Below are positions 14,509 to 20,930 of a stretch of DNA of 20,930 bases, one piece after another (within the stretch, counting starts at the first letter, position 1; every line of letters begins with the position of its first letter). The stretch is from positions 1-20,930 of the forward strand of contig NZ_CALIMW010000126.1 of the NCBI RefSeq assembly GCF_938045405.1, given 5' to 3'. Source of the stretch: an uncultured Campylobacter sp. (GTDB taxonomy: Bacteria > Campylobacterota > Campylobacteria > Campylobacterales > Campylobacteraceae). Position numbers and translations under genes: made by a program. The notes below the pieces were generated by a model, which was not told the origin of the DNA, did no database searches, and saw only the letters and a list, made by a program, of their open reading frames with translations.

Positions 14509-15927
14509 TTACTTTTCATACCCGTAATCGCTCGGAACGAAAATTTGATGATTTTTGCCGAGTTTAAAATACATCTGATCCAAATCCTGATTAAAAATCG
14601 ACGTGAGCTTGCGCGCCAAAATTCTATCATTAAATGGCACGAACTGCAGCAGATCTCGCTCGCTACCTAGCGCTAAAATCGGATTTTGCCGCTCGCAAGG
14701 AATCACGAATAAACTCTGCTTAAAAAGCTTCGATAAGCTCACGTAGCTTTGCGCAAACTCGCCCTTTTCGCTCTCGCCGAAAAGATACAAATACACGTCT
14801 AGCCCTAGCTGCGAGCTGATGTCAAAGACGATACTTGATTCCTCGCGAAGCCGCTCGCCAGCACTTAGCACGACGCTTTTACGCACATCTTTTAGCTCGC
14901 CCTCTCCAAGGCTTAACACGGGGATTTCAAGCGCTTTAAGTGCTGCTTTTTTAGCCTCGAAAACTCCGCTTGAGCAAATTACCAAGCCCGCTTTATTTTC
15001 GCTCACGTCGCGCTTTAAATTTAATTCGCCCGAGTAATCGATGAGAATTTCAAATTTATCCCGCTCACACAGCGCTTTAAGCTCGCTAAAAGCGTCGTTT
15101 AGCAAAGGATTTAAAATTCGCAGATAAATTTTATGATTTCTAATATGTAAATCCAAAAACTCAAGCGCTCTAACCGTCCTAGCTATCTCGTCGCCGCTCA
15201 TTTTTTTCATATCGATTAGCGCGAAAATATTTAGCCCAAACGGCGATGGAAATTGCCCGCTTTGCTTTTTTACTTCAGCAAACACCGCTCGCAGCGCACT
15301 AGGCTCACCCACGACCAAGATCGTATCATTCGGATATATCCGCGAGCCGGGCGTCGTTACGATGTAATTATTGTGGCGGTAGATCATCGGAATTTGATAT
15401 TTAGCATTAGAAAGCGTGCTGATTTTTTTATACGCAAACGAGCTTCCTACGGGCACTTTTACCTCCATTATCTCTCCGCGTCCAAGCCCGATGTTATCAG
15501 CAAAAACGGGGCTATCGGGTAAAAAACCGATGAAGCGCGAGGAATTTAGCGCAAGGGTATTTACGATTTTTACATGAGCCTCGTTTTTATTCTCGCGCAA
15601 AAGCCCCCAAAAATCAGCCACGTAAAGCTCTAAATCCGGAGCGAGCGTCTTTAAATTTTCAAGCGTTACTTTAGTATCAAATTCATCCTCCATTATCACT
15701 ATGCAGCGGTCAAATTCCTCTTCTGCTAGCACCACGCGCAGCCGCTCAATGCTCGTGGGATCAAAAATTTCGATGCTGAAATTTTGCTCTTTTTGCAGCG
15801 CCTCGGGGACGCTAAGCGCACTTTTTGCGACGACGCGGTAATTGTGCACGACGTCTTTGATCTTATAAACCTGGGATAAAAAATGGCGCGCAAACTTTCC
15901 GCTTGCGATGATAAGGATCTGTTTCAT
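14509..15927 (-). CDS. TrkA/RCK-like protein of the COG3400 type
   Basis: The 472-residue product resembles potassium-channel regulatory proteins. Residues 1-125 form a Rossmann-like RCK_N domain, although the usual GxGxxG is altered to ASGKFA (8-13). Residues ~150-220 are a TrkA_C/RCK_C domain (EIMEVKVPVGSSF ... NDTILVVGEPSALRAVF). The last ~240 residues form a second part that looks like another Rossmann-like half (FALIDMKKMSGDE...). No membrane segment is present, so it is cytoplasmic and may gate a transporter in response to a nucleotide. The exact partner is unknown. The ATG has a GGAG site, and a clear promoter just upstream makes it the first gene of the core operon. Confidence 0.85.
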   Translation of the reverse strand: MKQILIIASGKFARHFLSQVYKIKDVVHNYRVVAKSALSVPEALQKEQNFSIEIFDPTSIERLRVVLAEEEFDRCIVIMEDEFDTKVTLENLKTLAPDLELYVADFWGLLRENKNEAHVKIVNTLALNSSRFIGFLPDSPVFADNIGLGRGEIMEVKVPVGSSFAYKKISTLSNAKYQIPMIYRHNNYIVTTPGSRIYPNDTILVVGEPSALRAVFAEVKKQSGQFPSPFGLNIFALIDMKKMSGDEIARTVRALEFLDLHIRNHKIYLRILNPLLNDAFSELKALCERDKFEILIDYSGELNLKRDVSENKAGLVICSSGVFEAKKAALKALEIPVLSLGEGELKDVRKSVVLSAGERLREESSIVFDISSQLGLDVYLYLFGESEKGEFAQSYVSLSKLFKQSLFVIPCERQNPILALGSERDLLQFVPFNDRILARKLTSIFNQDLDQMYFKLGKNHQIFVPSDYGYEK

Positions 15928-15954
15928 TGCTCTCCGTTTCGTGGTTTTGCAAAG

Positions 15955-15960
15955 ATTATA
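15955..15960 (-). promoter_or_regulatory. Probable -10 box of the core operon
   Basis: The minus strand reads TTGGTTATAATCTTTGC, a perfect TATAAT with TTTTTGG just upstream. Transcription would start near 15948 and give a ~20-base leader before the RCK-like gene. It would serve the block of overlapping or closely spaced genes down to mogA and perhaps beyond. Confidence 0.55.
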
Positions 15961-16161
15961 ACCAAAAACGGCTAAATTTTAAACCGCGCGCGGATAAATT
16001 TTTGCAGGCAAGCTGAGGCGCGGCGACTTAAAATTTTAAGATCGAAATTTTAAAATCAAAGTTTGAAATTCCAAAAGTGAGGCTTAAATTTTAAAATGAA
16101 TTAAAACCAAGCCTCGTTAAATTTAATCTCGCCGCTTAGGGCGATAAAATTTCATAAATTT

Positions 16162-16190
16162 AAAAGCGGCGCTATAACCATTCGCGCCGC
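16162..16190 (-). terminator. Rho-independent terminator of the TonB-dependent receptor gene
   Basis: On the minus strand GCGGCGC (16184-16190) pairs perfectly with GCGCCGC (16166-16172) across an 11-base loop and is followed directly by TTTTAAATTT. It lies 30 bases past the receptor's stop codon, the expected position. Confidence 0.65.
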
Positions 16191-16219
16191 CGAAGTAGAA
16201 ATTTTAAACCCGCCAAATT

Positions 16220-18469
16220 TTAAAATTTCACCTCCGCAGAGAGCATGAAGCTTCTGCTTTCGCCTAGCGTTACGCCGTTTGCCGAGCCTAGCACGCTAGT
16301 TACGTTAAGACCGCCCGCACCGTCGGCGCTCGCAGGATACATTCCCGCCCAGTATTTTTTGTTAAATACGTTATTTACATTGAAGCGTAGCGTGGTCTTA
16401 TCGCCTAAAAGGTGCTCGCTCGTGTATCTAATGCCGATATCGGTAACGAAAAAGCTAGGGGTGTGCTGAGTGTTTAGATCGTCCAGATACATCTTGCCGG
16501 TGTAGTGAAAATTTGTGCTGATCGCAAGCTTATCGGTGCCTGGGATCACGTAATCAAGCATTAAATTTGCATTGATTTTAGGGATGCCGTTTGCGACCTT
16601 GCGATTAGCACCCGCGATTTTTACGTTATGCATCTTAGGATCGATGTAGGTAAAGCCTCCTAGCACGCTTAAATTCTCGGTGATTCGTCCGCCGCTCATA
16701 AACTCAAATCCACGGTTGCGCTGCTCGCCGTTTATGCCGTAGATTCCGGTAGAGCTATTTAGGTAGGCGATCGGGCGGCGTATATCAAAATACGCCACGC
16801 TAAAATCGATCATATCGGCTACGCGGATCTTAGCGCCGATCTCGTGCTGCTTGGAGCGATACGGCGACGTGGAGACCACTTCCCCGCGATGCAGACCGCT
16901 CTTATAAACATAGGTAGAGCCCTGCTGTAAGCTATCTGCGTAAGTGTAGTAGATGCTAGCGTCCTCTATCGGATGAAAGATCAAGCTGCCCGCCCAGCTA
17001 TAGCCCGAATCGCTATAGGCTTTGACAAGTCTTTGCTCGTTTTTATTGTAGGATTCCTGCCTCATCCACGCCTTAGATGCGCTTAACATTACGTCAAATT
17101 TATCGTTTATCGTAATATCGTCTAGCACCGAGACGTTATACATATCTATGACTGCGAAATGATATAACCCGCTTCCGCGCCTAGCGCCGGTGTAATTTAG
17201 AATTTTAGGATCGTAGATATTGCCGATGGTAGGCGAGGTGTAGTTGGTGCTTGCGATCTTATATCTATCCTGCGTCCAGTGATAGCCGTTGGTCTGCACG
17301 CTAAAATCGTGCCCTACGCTGCCCGTGTCAAACTGCGTGTTGGCCTTGAGATAGCCGCTTGGCAGGTCATATCTATATGCTGCCGTAGCACCGCCGCTGT
17401 GTTGAGTATAATAATCACCCGGCTTCGTATATTGCGGATGCGTGCTAGGCAAGATGTAGTTTACGACGCCGTGAGTATCACGATCGGCACGCTGAAACTG
17501 AAAGCCGCCCTCGAAATATAGCCTATCCGTCGGTGAGTATTTAAATTTCGCGCTTGCGGTAGTAGTTTTTAGATGCATTCCTCCAAAGCTCTGCCCAAGA
17601 CCGCGTTTTGAGGAATCCACCGCCTTTGGAAGCTCCATGCCGTCTACGATCTTGCCGTCTCGCACGCCGAGAGCAAACTGCCCTGCAAAGCCCTTAGTAT
17701 TGTGCTCGTAATAGCTCGCTGCGGTTTCAAACGTTAGATCGCCCGTCGGATAAAATTCCATCGTGACGCTGGCTAAGCGGCGCTGTAAATTTGAACCCTT
17801 TGGCTGTCTGTCGCCGTTTGATCCGTAAAATACCGTGCGGTAGCCGAATTTTTCAAATTTATCGGATAGATCAAGACCAAGACCTAGGTTGCTTCGCGAC
17901 ATGTAATCGCTCCAGATGATGTATTGATCTTTTACAGGGCGCTTGCGCGTGTAGCTGAAAATCCCGACCGGATTTTGCGCGCCATAGAGCGAGCCTGCGA
18001 CGCCGTTTTGCACCTGAAAGCTCTCAAACATCGCCATCGGAATCGCCGTCGTCGAAATCGTATAAAAGCCGTCCCAGAAGCTGTTGCCTACGACGCTACC
18101 CTCAAAGCCGCGTGTCTGCGGGCGTCCGACCGTAGCGCCGCCGCGCATCTGAATCTGCGCGGAGGGGAAGTATTTGACCGCCTCCTCGTAGCCGGTGACG
18201 CCTTGGTGGTTCATAATCTCCTTGCTGATCGTGTTGATCTGATAGGGAAGATCCAAAGCGCGCTTGCCCGCAAGCATACCATGCTGCACGTTTTTGCTCA
18301 AAAAGCCCTCGTCGATACCGCTCTCGCTGATATTATCGCCGACGGAATTTACCTCGATTACGCCCATATTCTGCGACTTTTCAGGCGCAGAATTACCGCC
18401 ACTTTGCGCTGCAGCCAAACTGCTGCATAGTAGGCACATACATGCCGCTAATGAAATTTTAAATTTCAT
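16220..18469 (-). CDS. TonB-dependent outer-membrane receptor, siderophore type
   Basis: The product imports a ligand, probably a ferric siderophore, across the outer membrane with TonB energy. I start it at the ATG at 18469 (749 residues), which follows AAGGA and gives a clean signal peptide (1-21). The ATG at 18487 has an equally good AAGGG site and adds only six residues; the ATG at 18532 has none. A TonB-box-like VIEVNSV (37-43) precedes the plug (~68-178), with ALDLPYQINTIS, RGFEG and NGVAGSLYGAQNPVGIFSYTRKRP typical of siderophore receptors. The remainder is a beta-barrel ending in SFMLSAEVKF with terminal Phe, the BAM recognition end. No transporter genes adjoin it. The ligand cannot be read from sequence. 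Confidence 0.93.
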   Translation of the reverse strand: MKFKISLAACMCLLCSSLAAAQSGGNSAPEKSQNMGVIEVNSVGDNISESGIDEGFLSKNVQHGMLAGKRALDLPYQINTISKEIMNHQGVTGYEEAVKYFPSAQIQMRGGATVGRPQTRGFEGSVVGNSFWDGFYTISTTAIPMAMFESFQVQNGVAGSLYGAQNPVGIFSYTRKRPVKDQYIIWSDYMSRSNLGLGLDLSDKFEKFGYRTVFYGSNGDRQPKGSNLQRRLASVTMEFYPTGDLTFETAASYYEHNTKGFAGQFALGVRDGKIVDGMELPKAVDSSKRGLGQSFGGMHLKTTTASAKFKYSPTDRLYFEGGFQFQRADRDTHGVVNYILPSTHPQYTKPGDYYTQHSGGATAAYRYDLPSGYLKANTQFDTGSVGHDFSVQTNGYHWTQDRYKIASTNYTSPTIGNIYDPKILNYTGARRGSGLYHFAVIDMYNVSVLDDITINDKFDVMLSASKAWMRQESYNKNEQRLVKAYSDSGYSWAGSLIFHPIEDASIYYTYADSLQQGSTYVYKSGLHRGEVVSTSPYRSKQHEIGAKIRVADMIDFSVAYFDIRRPIAYLNSSTGIYGINGEQRNRGFEFMSGGRITENLSVLGGFTYIDPKMHNVKIAGANRKVANGIPKINANLMLDYVIPGTDKLAISTNFHYTGKMYLDDLNTQHTPSFFVTDIGIRYTSEHLLGDKTTLRFNVNNVFNKKYWAGMYPASADGAGGLNVTSVLGSANGVTLGESRSFMLSAEVKF

Positions 18470-18500
18470 CGTTTTCCTTCGTTCCATTATTTTCCCTTCG
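18468..18500 (-). promoter_or_regulatory. Tandem ribosome binding sites and starts for the receptor gene
   Basis: ACGAAGGGAAAATAATG and ACGAAGGAAAACGATG follow each other 18 bases apart in the same frame, giving two near-identical Shine-Dalgarno/start units. Both can initiate a protein with a functional signal peptide; the longer form has the extra charged residues MERRKT. Confidence 0.5.
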
Positions 18501-18569
18501 TTATGGATATATTTAATATTATTTTTTAGCATATTAGAAAAATTTTCCTAAATTTAGACTAAATTCGAG

Positions 18570-18583
18570 ATATAAATTTATAT
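18570..18583. repeat. Perfect 14-bp AT palindrome in the divergent promoter region
   Basis: ATATAAATTTATAT is exactly self-complementary and sits between the receptor gene and the YihY/BrkB gene, which are transcribed away from each other. It could be an operator, but its all-AT composition in AT-rich DNA keeps confidence low. Confidence 0.35.
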
Positions 18584-18683
18584 ATTTGTAGTCGCATTTT
18601 CGCAGTTTAAAATTTCATAGACGATATACTGAGATACAAAAGAAAAATTGCGCAAATTTATATGAAATTCTAAAATTTTAATG

Positions 18684-18689
18684 TAAAAT
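18684..18689 (+). promoter_or_regulatory. Possible -10 box giving a near-leaderless YihY/BrkB transcript
   Basis: TGTAAAAT fits an extended -10 and ends 7 bases before the ATG at 18697. Transcription would begin at or next to the start codon. No Shine-Dalgarno is visible before this ATG, which agrees with a leaderless message. A weak match overall. Confidence 0.35.
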
Positions 18690-18696
18690 CGCCCGT

Positions 18697-19530
18697 ATGA
18701 AAAAACTAATACCGGCGCTTAAGCAAGCGCAAAACCGACTCAAAAATTTCTTCCGCCTCTACGATACCGAGCTCATGCACCATGCATCAAGCCTTAGCTT
18801 TCACACTATTTTGGCGCTACTGCCGGTGCTGATGGTTTCGCTTAGCGTCTTTATGCAGCTACCAAGCTTCAAAGGCTACTACGATAAGATTATGGGCTTT
18901 ATCTTTTCAAACTTCCTGCCTGCAAATCAAGCGAGCATGGCACACTATATCGAGGAATTTATGGCAAACGGACTAAGCCTTGGCGTAACGGGCTTTTGCG
19001 CAGTGTTAGTTACGTCGGTGCTGTTTTTCGGAGACTTTGAAGCGATTATCGCGCGCATTTCGCATTCACCCGAGCGAAGCTTTTTTAAGAGCCTAAGCAC
19101 CTACTGGACGCTGATGACGCTCGCTCCTGTAGGGCTTGGAGCATCGTTTTATATCAGCGGCGAGCTTCAGGAGCTACTAAATAAAACCGAGCTTACAAGC
19201 TGGATAAATTTGCTTAAAATTCTACCCTACTTAATCGTTTGGGGGATCTTTGCGATTACTTATGCTACGGCGATCAACCGCGAGATCCGCGCAAAAGCGG
19301 TGCTTGCCTCATCGCTCGTAGCATCGATTTTATGGTGGCTTTCAAGACTGGTTTTTGCGCAATACGTCTTTTATAACAAAACCTATCTTAGCATCTACGG
19401 CTCGTTTTCGGTCGCGCTATTTTTCTTTCTGTGGATCTACATAAGCTGGATTTTCTACCTATACGGCGTGAAATTCTGCGTATTTTTAGACGCTAAAATT
19501 AAAAGAGGTGGCGAGCGACAAAGCGCTTGA
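18697..19530 (+). CDS. YihY/BrkB-family inner membrane protein
   Basis: The 277-residue product has the family's usual length and about six membrane helices (near 34-53, 93-112, 135-154, 174-193, 203-222 and 236-264). Family signatures are HHASSLSFHTILALLPVL (28-45) and YLSIYGSFSVALFFFLWIYISWIFYLYG at the end. Members were once called ribonuclease BN by mistake; they are membrane proteins whose transport or other function is not settled. The ATG lacks a Shine-Dalgarno sequence. It is transcribed divergently from the receptor gene. Confidence 0.93.
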   Translation: MKKLIPALKQAQNRLKNFFRLYDTELMHHASSLSFHTILALLPVLMVSLSVFMQLPSFKGYYDKIMGFIFSNFLPANQASMAHYIEEFMANGLSLGVTGFCAVLVTSVLFFGDFEAIIARISHSPERSFFKSLSTYWTLMTLAPVGLGASFYISGELQELLNKTELTSWINLLKILPYLIVWGIFAITYATAINREIRAKAVLASSLVASILWWLSRLVFAQYVFYNKTYLSIYGSFSVALFFFLWIYISWIFYLYGVKFCVFLDAKIKRGGERQSA

Positions 19531-19742
19531 ATTTCTGTGCAAGGCTGCGTTTTTCTATGCTTTTTGGATTAAAGCGCATTTTCTGCATGGGCTAGAAATT
19601 TAAATCGAAATTTTAAAATTCTATCGAAAACGAGCGGGAAGTTTGTCTTTGAATAATCGGCATATGCATAGAAATATAATTTTAAAAATTTATGAGGTAC
19701 GGCAAGGCTAAAATTTTAATCCCTCGCAAAGCGCTGTTAAGG

Positions 19743-19748
19743 TAAAAT
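19743..19748 (+). promoter_or_regulatory. Probable -10 box for the 19778 gene
   Basis: GGTAAAATCATG places a TAAAAT 30 bases before the ATG. Transcription would start near 19755, leaving a ~23-base leader with the AAGAAGGA ribosome site. The 247 bases after the YihY/BrkB gene hold no other gene and no clear terminator. Confidence 0.4.
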
Positions 19749-19777
19749 CATGCGCGATTTTAAAGAAGGAAAATATT

Positions 19778-20404
19778 ATGAAAGACCGTGACAAAGAGCC
19801 GATAATCATAGAAAACGACTACTTTTTTAGGCTTACTATATCAAATAAAATAACGGGCGTGCTTATATTCTTGTTTTTTGTCTTGCTAAATTTAACGCCG
19901 GAGCTGGATCCGCATAAAGAAATGATGAGAAGGGCGTCATTAACGCTAGGGATTTTCGGAATTTTATTTAGTATTTTTTGGGAGATAAAAATAGCCTATC
20001 AAGAATTTTGCAATAAGTTTTTTACAAAATTTTATGATGATAAAATTTCATTCGACCATATAGACGAACATATGAAATTTAAAACCGAAATTTTGCAAAA
20101 AGACGATCTCGTATCGGTAACTTGGGCGTTGATACCGTACAATGAGCAAGACGTAAATATATGGATCAAAGATATAAAAAATAGGAGAAAGAGAATGGTT
20201 AGGTATTTGGTAAGTCCAATATTCTTTTTAATCACCATGCTACATCATTTTGTTTTCTTGGCGCTCAACGGATTTAAATTTAAAAAGTATATATTGTATA
20301 GGTTTAAATCGGGCATTATTGCAGTGCCGAATAATAAATTGTTGAGCGACAAAGACGTTAAATTTGAGCTCTCGTCTTTGTTCGGTCTGTATACGAGTGA
20401 TTAA
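19778..20404 (+). CDS. Membrane protein of unknown function, first of a pair
   Basis: The 208-residue product has an acidic N-terminus, two hydrophobic helices (25-40 and 53-70), a mostly hydrophilic middle (73-140) and a third helix (142-163), ending with a basic then mixed tail. I recognise no family and no catalytic motif. AAGAAGGA precedes the ATG. The gene is clearly more AT-rich than those to its left, and its product is rich in Lys, Ile and Phe, which may mean recent arrival. It is followed after 33 bases by another unrecognised gene on the same strand, probably in one transcript. Confidence 0.82.
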   Translation: MKDRDKEPIIIENDYFFRLTISNKITGVLIFLFFVLLNLTPELDPHKEMMRRASLTLGIFGILFSIFWEIKIAYQEFCNKFFTKFYDDKISFDHIDEHMKFKTEILQKDDLVSVTWALIPYNEQDVNIWIKDIKNRRKRMVRYLVSPIFFLITMLHHFVFLALNGFKFKKYILYRFKSGIIAVPNNKLLSDKDVKFELSSLFGLYTSD

Positions 20405-20437
20405 ATTTAAATTATAGAATTTCTCAAGGAGGGCTAG

Positions 20438-20923
20438 ATGGCGTTTGTAGCAGAATATATTTCAAAAGAGGACTTGAAGCAATATGATATTTTAAGCAAT
20501 ATGAACGAGCTACTGATGAAACACAATTACACATACCCAATCCAGGATAATGATACCGATTGGATGAATTGGGTTATCGATAGGCAAAGAGATGCTTGGC
20601 TTATTCATGTATGTTTGGCATCTATGCCGGATCCGCGAGATGGCTACACGGGTGAAGATATTTGGTTGCTTCATTATAAAGATAAAAATATCGAGCTTGA
20701 TATAAGGCGAATTTATGACGAAACCACAAGTAAAATGCTAGTCGATAACCCCTTTTTTATAAAATATAAGCTGGAAGGCATCAATTCTAGTCTTGATGGA
20801 ATTTCGTTAGATGAGCTTTATAAAATTTTAAAAGAAGCTCTAACGGAATATGGTAATCGCGGTATTAGAGGTAGAGAGAATTTACCAAAAGAGCATGAAG
20901 TCGTAACTTTTCTGCACGATTAA
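20438..20923 (+). CDS. Soluble protein of unknown function, second of a pair
   Basis: The 161-residue product has no signal peptide or membrane helix and is acidic, with many Asp, Glu and aromatic residues (for example DNDTDWMNWVIDRQRDAW at 37-54). A perfect AAGGAGG site precedes the ATG. I recognise no family. A small acidic cytosolic protein encoded next to a membrane protein is a common look for immunity or chaperone proteins, but nothing in the sequence proves that. The gene ends 7 bases before the window edge, so what follows it is not seen. Confidence 0.82.
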   Translation: MAFVAEYISKEDLKQYDILSNMNELLMKHNYTYPIQDNDTDWMNWVIDRQRDAWLIHVCLASMPDPRDGYTGEDIWLLHYKDKNIELDIRRIYDETTSKMLVDNPFFIKYKLEGINSSLDGISLDELYKILKEALTEYGNRGIRGRENLPKEHEVVTFLHD

Positions 20924-20930
20924 AATTTAA

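Larger units (their letters stand above)
15928..16219. other. Intergenic region rich in AAATTTTAAA words
   Basis: No gene is visible here. It carries the operon promoter at its left end and the terminator of the TonB receptor gene at its right end. Between them are at least six close copies of AAATTTTAAA-like words with irregular spacing, plus a minor 5-bp hairpin at 16129-16144. Confidence 0.55.

Noticed and set aside
16129..16144. 5-bp hairpin as a second terminator of the receptor gene
   Set aside because: The stem is short and lacks a T run, and a better terminator lies just before it in the direction of transcription.
15960..16219. AAATTTTAAA repeats as a CRISPR array
   Set aside because: The repeats are too short, are irregularly spaced and have no uniform spacers; no cas gene is present.
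17924..18430. Plus-strand open frame of 168 codons
   Set aside because: It lies wholly inside the TonB receptor gene on the opposite strand, has no ribosome site, and its product is Arg/Ala/His-rich, as expected for an antisense shadow.
18470..18532. Longest start for the TonB receptor at 18532
   Set aside because: There is no ribosome site before this ATG, and the extra residues would push the signal peptide far from the N-terminus.
18697..19530. Ribonuclease BN function for the YihY/BrkB gene
   Set aside because: That name is a historical misassignment; true RNase BN is the unrelated RNase Z-type enzyme, and this protein is all membrane helices.

Overview
The window looks like chromosomal DNA from a Campylobacter-type epsilonproteobacterium. 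The supports are the dense AAATTT/AAATTTTA words inside and between genes, A/T-rich promoters with a TATAAT or TACAAT -10 box, tightly overlapping genes, TTG starts, and the gene run COG3400 protein - aroB - MscS channel - mtaB - FtsH-like ATPase - mogA plus tgt, which I recall as a Campylobacter arrangement. Coding DNA is richer in G+C than in C. jejuni, which suggests an oral or gastric species of the C. gracilis/showae/concisus kind; this species guess is weak. I see no tRNA, rRNA, insertion sequence or CRISPR array.

Layout. (1) 1-1058: the 3' part of a plus-strand membrane protein gene whose reading frame is open to the left edge. (2) 1394-3211, minus: tgt and a small secreted Excalibur-domain protein. 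(3) 3403-8123, minus: seven packed, mostly overlapping genes. They encode a P1B-type metal ATPase with an N-terminal heavy-metal-associated-like domain that has no CxxC, a free-standing copy of that domain, a ferritin-like helical protein without the metal-binding histidines, two YtxH-like single-span proteins with low-complexity tails, a glycine-rich hydrophobic protein and a two-span protein with a basic tail. (4) 8189-15927, minus: a core block of mogA, an FtsH-like ATPase with a destroyed protease site, mtaB, an MscS-type channel, aroB and a TrkA/RCK-like protein. (5) 16220-18469, minus: a TonB-dependent siderophore-type receptor with its own terminator. (6) 18697-20923, plus: a YihY/BrkB membrane protein, then two AT-rich unrecognised genes that form a pair.

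The most interesting region is 3403-8123. An unusual P1B ATPase together with a stand-alone HMA-like domain and several small membrane proteins matches, as I recall it, the make-up of ferrosome (fez) clusters, which build membrane-bounded iron-phosphate storage granules. The degenerate ferritin-like protein, the H1-like basic tail, a possible Fur-type inverted repeat in the internal promoter and the nearby siderophore receptor all fit an iron role. No function has been shown from sequence alone, so the ferrosome reading is a hypothesis.

The core block is probably transcribed from a TATAAT promoter just right of 15927 and may read into the metal cluster. An internal promoter at 7162-7167 would let the five distal cluster genes, including the ATPase, be controlled separately.
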